From NCBI GenBank assembly GCA_030740295.1, contig JASLXP010000470.1, forward strand, positions 1-6,045: 6,045 nt of DNA, given 5' to 3'. A model generated the notes under the pieces. It worked only from the letters and a program-made list of their open reading frames with translations. It did no database searches and was not told where the DNA came from. The stretch's first letter is position 1, and each line of letters begins with the position of its first letter. A program made the position numbers and the translations under genes. Below are positions 1 through 3,400 of this stretch, piece after piece. This stretch comes from Planctomycetota bacterium. Lineage in GTDB: Bacteria; Planctomycetota; PUPC01; JACPCR01.

Positions 1-486
1 GGCATCGCTCTTCTCAAACTCCTTACGTCCGTTGACGTATACCTGAATAAAGGAACCGAAACACACGACCTTCAGCCGGTAGGAGCGCCCAATCTTGTAG
101 CCTCTCTTCAGCAGGGCCAGTTCCTTCCGTTCCCCACTGACTCTCAGGGAGCCACCGAAATAAGTGGTGATGAAAGCCCTGTATTTTCCGCCAAAGCGGA
201 TACCCCCTCCGCCTCCTTTGATGGTGACCTCTACTGCGAAGTCCTTGAATTTCATATCTGCGAGTGTCACCTGACCGGCCCCGCTGAAAGCCAACAGAGA
301 ATTGCCTTCATCCTCGGTGAGCTCTGCGTCCGATTCCCCTGTGACCTCCCAGTCCAGCAACAGGCCGTCCTCGAAGTCCTCCACCCAAACGCCATCCTTG
401 ACCTCCTCGAGACTGGCCGAAGCCGTCCCAGAGCCGATAACGGCGGACAGGATGATGAGAGCCAAGAGTGTTCGGAGATCTTTCAT
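1..486 (-). CDS. Exported concanavalin-fold (DUF1080/LamG-like) protein, N-terminal part only
   Basis: Translating the minus strand from the ATG at 486 gives 162 residues with no stop before the left edge, so the C-terminus is missing. Residues 1-24 form a signal peptide: K2 and R5, a hydrophobic core at about 7-17 (LLALIILSAVI), and an A-S-A cleavage motif at 22-24. The mature part begins with a W-V-E-D-F-E-D-G stretch (34-41) and continues as alternating beta-strands, a glycine-rich turn (G91-G95) before I-R-F-G-G-K-Y, and a Q-V-Y-V-N-G strand/turn at 148-153. This pattern is typical of the concanavalin-like sandwich of DUF1080 (3-keto-disaccharide hydrolase) and LamG-type domains. Family membership is from pattern memory, and a carbohydrate-binding or hydrolytic role is inference. 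An in-frame ATG at 507 would add seven residues. A GGGAGG at 510-515 lies only 2 nt from that ATG and 23 nt from the one at 486, so the start is uncertain; 486 gives the cleaner signal peptide. It is last of three co-directional genes. Confidence 0.8.
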   Translation of the reverse strand, partial: MKDLRTLLALIILSAVIGSGTASASLEEVKDGVWVEDFEDGLLLDWEVTGESDAELTEDEGNSLLAFSGAGQVTLADMKFKDFAVEVTIKGGGGGIRFGGKYRAFITTYFGGSLRVSGERKELALLKRGYKIGRSYRLKVVCFGSFIQVYVNGRKEFEKSDA

Positions 487-572
487 GGCAGATTCTCTCG
501 CGGACATTCCCTCCCAATTGATCGCGCCTCTCATTCGGAACCCCTGCATGTGACAGAATTCTTAAGTCACCC

Positions 573-600
573 TTTTTATTGTCTCTGCTCCGATTATCAA
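573..600 (-). promoter_or_regulatory. Possible sigma70-like promoter for the exported concanavalin-fold protein
   Basis: On the minus strand, TTGATA (595-600) is followed after 16 nt by TAAAAA (573-578). This is a reasonable -35 and a weak -10 (4 of 6 consensus positions), about 85 nt upstream of the ATG at 486. It sits in the short gap after the URO-D gene. The match is within what an AT-rich gap gives by chance. If real, it would let the last gene be transcribed independently. Confidence 0.22.
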
Positions 601-632
601 AATCTGGCAGCGGCAGTTCGCCACGATCCGGA

Positions 633-1751
633 TCAGAGCCGAATCGGGTAATCCCCAAATTCCAGCCCGGCCAGGATGTATGCTTCGTAGCACGCGATCT
701 CGCTTTCGGCCTGTTCGTCCGTCATGGCGATGGCGCCGACGCACATTCCGCCGGTCGACTTGAGGCTGAAGCCGCCACCGGGCGCGGCATCACGGATGGC
801 TTCTCGGACTTCGACACGGACCTGTTCAGGTGTGGAGCTGTAAAACTGCTGGCTGACGATGTTGCCTGAAAGCAGCATTCGATCCCCGACGATTCGTTTG
901 GCTTCGGCAAGGTCGCAGTTTGCCGCGGGCGGCGGTTCCAACGGCTCGATGGAATCCACACCCATGTCCGCCATCTTCACCAGGAAATCCATGCAGTCGC
1001 CATGGGAGTGGATGCGCACACGGCCGCCAATAGCGTGGACCGCGTCGAACACGGTTTTGTCGTACGGGAACACAAACTCATCGAAGTGCCGGTGGCCAAG
1101 CCACGGCGGGATGAGCATCTCATGGGCCCACATCATGACGTTCGGCCGCAAGCCGGAGCGGCCCATGGCCTCGATGGTCTCGATGGTCTGGCGGTTGGCA
1201 ACTTCGAGATAGCGGTGGATCAGGTCAGGCTCCCGCGCGAACCATCCGTAAACATTCTCCATCGCAGAGGAGCGGGCGAGGTAGCCAAGCGGGTGAAACA
1301 GCGAAGTCAGCGGGACCCCGTCTGCCGCGTCGTAGGCTTTGCGAAAAGCGTCCGCGTCGAATGCGCAGGGAAGGCGTGGCGCTTCAACCACCCGGATCAG
1401 GTCGTCGAGTGTTTCTACAAAGCGCTTTTCCCAATGGTAATCAGGGTTGCCCGCGGGATGGTAAGTGAGCGCTGTGAACTCGCCGACGGGTGTCCGGTGG
1501 ATTCGTCGTTTACGCTGAAACTGCCCCGGCACATCCTCAATCACTTCCTCAGAAGTTTCCAGAGGCAGGCCGAGGAAACCCCAGTCCGGCGCCGGCGCCC
1601 AACCGAAGTCTGTGGCATATTGGTCGGCAAGCTCGCAGAGCCGTCCTGCCTTCGGATGCTTCCGCACCGCCGTCGGTACGCCCAGCTCAATGGGAACCCG
1701 ATCCGGTTCCAGGTGTGACCACGCCGTTTCCATGCGTTCACGATGTGTCAT
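633..1751 (-). CDS. Uroporphyrinogen decarboxylase (URO-D) superfamily protein, not HemE
   Basis: A complete 372-residue protein, normal length for the superfamily. The N-terminus (R-E-R-M at 4-7, then D17-R-V-P20) is the usual URO-D family opening. Further landmarks are H248-S-H-G-D252 at the end of a TIM-barrel strand, E269-P-L-E-P-P-P275, L294-S-G-N-I298 and G325-G-G-F-S-L-K. The HemE signature (W-I/L-M-R-Q-A-G-R) that holds the uroporphyrinogen-binding arginine is absent, so haem synthesis is unlikely. Family members without it include the corrinoid methyltransferases (MtaA/MtbA type), which bind zinc through His-X-Cys plus a distant Cys. Here H248-X-H250 and C337 could take those places (inference). 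No corrinoid protein is encoded nearby. The substrate is unknown. There is no Shine-Dalgarno before the ATG at 1751. It lies 149 bp downstream of the oxidoreductase and 146 bp upstream of the exported protein gene. Cytoplasmic: no signal peptide or membrane segment. Confidence 0.88.
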   Translation of the reverse strand: MTHRERMETAWSHLEPDRVPIELGVPTAVRKHPKAGRLCELADQYATDFGWAPAPDWGFLGLPLETSEEVIEDVPGQFQRKRRIHRTPVGEFTALTYHPAGNPDYHWEKRFVETLDDLIRVVEAPRLPCAFDADAFRKAYDAADGVPLTSLFHPLGYLARSSAMENVYGWFAREPDLIHRYLEVANRQTIETIEAMGRSGLRPNVMMWAHEMLIPPWLGHRHFDEFVFPYDKTVFDAVHAIGGRVRIHSHGDCMDFLVKMADMGVDSIEPLEPPPAANCDLAEAKRIVGDRMLLSGNIVSQQFYSSTPEQVRVEVREAIRDAAPGGGFSLKSTGGMCVGAIAMTDEQAESEIACYEAYILAGLEFGDYPIRL

Positions 1752-1764
1752 GGTGTTTTCGGCT

Positions 1765-1770
1765 ATTGTA
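1765..1770 (-). promoter_or_regulatory. Possible -10 element (TACAAT) just upstream of the URO-D gene
   Basis: On the minus strand TACAAT (5 of 6 matches to TATAAT) ends 13 nt before the ATG at 1751. Transcription from it would start about 6-7 nt before the ATG, giving a nearly leaderless mRNA. This fits the absence of a ribosome-binding sequence there. No convincing -35 is present at 16-19 nt, so the call is weak. Confidence 0.25.
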
Positions 1771-1869
1771 GAAACGGTAATGAGAGTCCTGATGGCACTG
1801 GAGCAGAGAATTCATTTCGGGCATCCGACTCGGTAGAATCGCGTGAAAGAAAACCACCGAATTGAGCCA

Positions 1870-1907
1870 ATCAGCTTACTCCCGACCGGGTCGCGAGACA
1901 TCAGCTT
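1870..1907. repeat. Direct repeat ATCAGCTT flanking a 19-nt dyad at the oxidoreductase stop codon
   Basis: ATCAGCTT occurs at 1870-1877 and again at 1900-1907, 30 bp apart. Between the copies lies an imperfect inverted repeat (1879-1897) with arms CTCCCGACC and GGTCGCGAG, one mismatch and a one-base centre. On the minus strand the right-hand copy contains the oxidoreductase stop codon, and the left-hand copy repeats the same AGC-TGA in frame. The transcript could fold into a short GC-rich stem just past the stop. No T-run follows it, so it is not a standard intrinsic terminator; it might act as a 3'-end stabilising hairpin. Confidence 0.4.
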
Positions 1908-3034
1908 TGCGAGCGTCGTCGCAATTCGCTGATGTATTCCTGATGGCTCTTCTCCTGGTCACGCATCTCCTGATGCAACTGGGCTTCTTCTGAGCCCCTT
2001 ACCAGGAAACTGCGGATGTCATATGTGCCGGGCAATTGCACAGGCAGTTGGCCATCTTCGATCATCGAAAGAAGTGGGTAGCCTGATTCGGTTAAGGGCA
2101 TCCGAATGATCTCGTGCCGCCGCGCTGATTCATAAATCGACATCATGATCTCAACGGCCGCGCGACCGTGCTCTGGCGCGCTCCGATGCTCGGGGCCGCC
2201 TTCGATCCAGGCAATCAGGTCTTTCACTTGGGAGATATGGCAATGGGGGTGAGGCGTTTCGATCTTCTTCAGGCCATTGGAGTCTGCATTGACAAGTTGG
2301 AGTTCACCCTCGCTCACTTGCAGCGAACCTTCTCGGCCCCGCAATGTGAACCACCCGCCGGAACTTGGCGCAAGGTCAACTTGAATCAGCGCCTGGGGAC
2401 CTCCAGCGAAATGGATCAGACCCATGCAGGCATCTTCGATTGGAACATTCCTCTCGAATCGATCGGTCCGGCGTTCGACTGCTCCCATGACCCATTCGGT
2501 CGCCGGATCGCCAAGGGCGTAGCGAATGGCGTCAATGGCGTGAGTACCGCAGTTGAGCAGGCCATCCCCGACTCTGGAGTCGACAGAAATGATTTCTCCG
2601 AGGACTCCATCGGCGACCATTTCGCGAGCTTGCTCCCAACCGCCGGAATGTCTTCGCTGGTGGCCAATGACGAGTTTCGTGCCATGTTTTTCGCACGTGG
2701 CGATCATCTTGTCGGCATCTGCTAAACCAACGCACATGGGCTTTTCACAGATGATGCCTTTCACACCCGCCTCGGCGCAGGCAATCACGCCTTGTGCGTG
2801 AAGTCCATGCCAGGTGCAGACGCTGACGAGATCCGGCTGTACTCCGGACAGCATTTTGTCAACATCGTCATAAAGATCTGAGACATCAGCGTCCTTCTGA
2901 AAAGCTTCGCGAGCATGTGGACTGGGATCGGCCCCGGCAACAATTTCGACCTCTTCAACCCCTCTGTATCCCGCCACGTGAGCACGGGCGATACTCCCAA
3001 GACCGATGAGGGCTGCACGATATTGTCCTGACAT
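1901..3034 (-). CDS. Gfo/Idh/MocA-family NAD(P)-dependent oxidoreductase
   Basis: A complete 377-residue protein. Residues 1-120 form the Rossmann domain: a strand ending in the dinucleotide-binding motif G11-L-G-S-I-A16, an acidic D36 after the second strand region, and the family hallmark E97-K98-P99, whose lysine is catalytic in characterised members. The C-terminal alpha/beta domain has G124-H-Q-R-R-H129 and the L-N-C-G-T-H-A-I-D motif, in which H165 is the expected proton-relay histidine. N161 occupies the position that is often aspartate. The family oxidises or reduces sugars, inositols and their derivatives, sometimes producing 3-keto sugars; the actual substrate cannot be read here. 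The tail (about 345-377) is highly charged and probably helical. No signal peptide is seen, so it is cytoplasmic. The start at 3034 has a well-placed GGAGA seven bases upstream. It is first of three co-directional genes and divergent from the propeller gene, across a dyad-rich region that probably controls it. Confidence 0.93.
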   Translation of the reverse strand: MSGQYRAALIGLGSIARAHVAGYRGVEEVEIVAGADPSPHAREAFQKDADVSDLYDDVDKMLSGVQPDLVSVCTWHGLHAQGVIACAEAGVKGIICEKPMCVGLADADKMIATCEKHGTKLVIGHQRRHSGGWEQAREMVADGVLGEIISVDSRVGDGLLNCGTHAIDAIRYALGDPATEWVMGAVERRTDRFERNVPIEDACMGLIHFAGGPQALIQVDLAPSSGGWFTLRGREGSLQVSEGELQLVNADSNGLKKIETPHPHCHISQVKDLIAWIEGGPEHRSAPEHGRAAVEIMMSIYESARRHEIIRMPLTESGYPLLSMIEDGQLPVQLPGTYDIRSFLVRGSEEAQLHQEMRDQEKSHQEYISELRRRSQS

Positions 3035-3041
3035 TTTTTAT

Positions 3042-3046
3042 TCTCC
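3042..3046 (-). promoter_or_regulatory. Ribosome-binding site of the oxidoreductase
   Basis: On the minus strand GGAGA is separated by seven A/T bases from the ATG at 3034. This is the only textbook Shine-Dalgarno among the genes of the window, and it fixes the oxidoreductase start. Confidence 0.75.
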
Positions 3047-3061
3047 ACAGAACTGGAACAA

Positions 3062-3070
3062 CTAATACCA
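3062..3070 (-). promoter_or_regulatory. Possible extended -10 promoter for the oxidoreductase
   Basis: On the minus strand TGG-TATTAG has the TGn extension and 4 of 6 matches to TATAAT. It would give a leader of about 20 nt carrying the GGAGA ribosome-binding site. No good -35 lies upstream. The inverted repeat at 3085-3120 would overlap the -35 region, where a regulator could block polymerase. Confidence 0.25.
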
Positions 3071-3084
3071 ACGACAGATACACC

Positions 3085-3120
3085 GAATACAGAACCTTCC
3101 CCGAGATGTCGAGTGTATTC
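3085..3120. repeat. Inverted repeat GAATACA / TGTATTC
   Basis: Perfect 7-bp arms at 3085-3091 and 3114-3120 with a 22-nt spacer. The right arm runs into a further small palindrome, ATTCT-TC-AGAAT (3117-3128), which joins this repeat to the next one. Its place 50-85 bp upstream of the oxidoreductase start suggests an operator, but this is inference. Confidence 0.4.
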
Positions 3121-3124
3121 TTCA

Positions 3125-3154
3125 GAATCGTCTTCTCTGAATCCAGGACGATTC
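3125..3154. repeat. Inverted repeat GAATCGTC / GACGATTC
   Basis: Perfect 8-bp arms at 3125-3132 and 3147-3154 with a 14-nt spacer that contains one more GAATC (3139-3143). It is the strongest dyad in the divergent region. The arm centres are 22 bp apart, about two helical turns, which fits a dimeric regulator binding one face of the DNA. It could also be a hairpin in a transcript. Confidence 0.5.
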
Positions 3155-3164
3155 CGTGACGATT
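3147..3164. repeat. Tandem GACGATT direct repeat, 11-bp period
   Basis: GACGATT occurs at 3147-3153 and 3158-3164, exactly 11 bp apart (one helical turn). The first copy is also the right arm of the inverted repeat at 3125-3154. Helically phased direct repeats of this kind are typical of response-regulator sites. No regulator gene is in the window to pair with it. Confidence 0.35.
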
Positions 3165-3189
3165 GAATTCGAGTGCACCGAATCTTCTA

Positions 3190-3220
3190 CGCACTACTCG
3201 GAGAAGTGCGAGCAACTCGC
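3190..3220. repeat. Two overlapping, mutually exclusive hairpins
   Basis: CGCACT (3190-3195) pairs with AGTGCG (3205-3210) around a 9-nt loop. GCGAG (3208-3212) pairs with CTCGC (3216-3220) around a CAA loop. The two stems share 3208-3210, so only one can form fully at a time. Whether the region is transcribed on either strand is unknown. Confidence 0.35.
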
Positions 3221-3334
3221 CGAACAGGTTCCTGATGTTGAATTGAGCGGGCCATCCGGAAGACTAAGGCCGCTGTTGAAATACTCTCTTGCACGGGTGA
3301 AGATAGTTCTCCCTGCTCTCGTCTCACACGGAAA

Positions 3335-3347
3335 GAATCTGTGATTC
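3335..3347. repeat. Small palindrome GAATC-TGT-GATTC upstream of the propeller gene
   Basis: Perfect 5-bp arms with a 3-nt centre, 54 bp before the ATG at 3401. It uses the same GAATC/GATTC half-site as the dyad at 3125-3154, so one factor might bind both places, one near each gene start. The arms are short and may be coincidental. Confidence 0.35.
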
Positions 3348-3400
3348 ACCCCCATAGCCCCGCTTCCATCGATGGCTCCTGCCCTGCGACTACTTCACCG

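Larger units (their letters stand above)
3035..3400. other. Divergent intergenic region, 366 bp, rich in dyads
   Basis: This stretch separates the minus-strand oxidoreductase from the plus-strand propeller gene. I see no convincing protein-coding gene in it; a 62-codon open frame at 3156-3344 starting with GTG has no ribosome-binding site and no recognisable motifs. It contains at least five inverted repeats and six GAATC/GATTC pentamers, all six within 3125-3347. No clear sigma70 promoter faces the propeller gene. The region most likely holds two divergent promoters and binding sites for at least one regulator. Confidence 0.6.

Noticed and set aside
308..658. 116-codon minus-strand frame over the start of the left-hand gene
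   Set aside because: The overlapping frame from 486 has a proper signal peptide and beta-strand pattern; this one is arginine- and glycine-rich filler.
1167..1189. Tandem TCGATGGTC repeat
   Set aside because: It simply encodes a repeated T-I-E in a helix of the URO-D protein; only two copies are present.
1002..1718. 238-codon open frame on the plus strand
   Set aside because: Antisense to the URO-D gene, whose motifs are unmistakable; no recognisable domain and no ribosome-binding site.
633..1751. Annotation as HemE, uroporphyrinogen decarboxylase of haem synthesis
   Set aside because: The W-I/L-M-R-Q-A-G-R signature is absent and the neighbours are not tetrapyrrole genes.
1879..1897. Intrinsic terminator after the oxidoreductase
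   Set aside because: The dyad is present but no run of T follows on the minus strand.
2168..2725. 185-codon open frame on the plus strand
   Set aside because: Antisense to the oxidoreductase, whose G-X-G-X-X-A and E-K-P motifs are clear.
3276..3307. TTGAAA (3276-3281) and GATAGT (3302-3307) as a promoter for the propeller gene
   Set aside because: The spacer is 20 nt, too long for sigma70, and the -10 matches only 4 of 6 positions.
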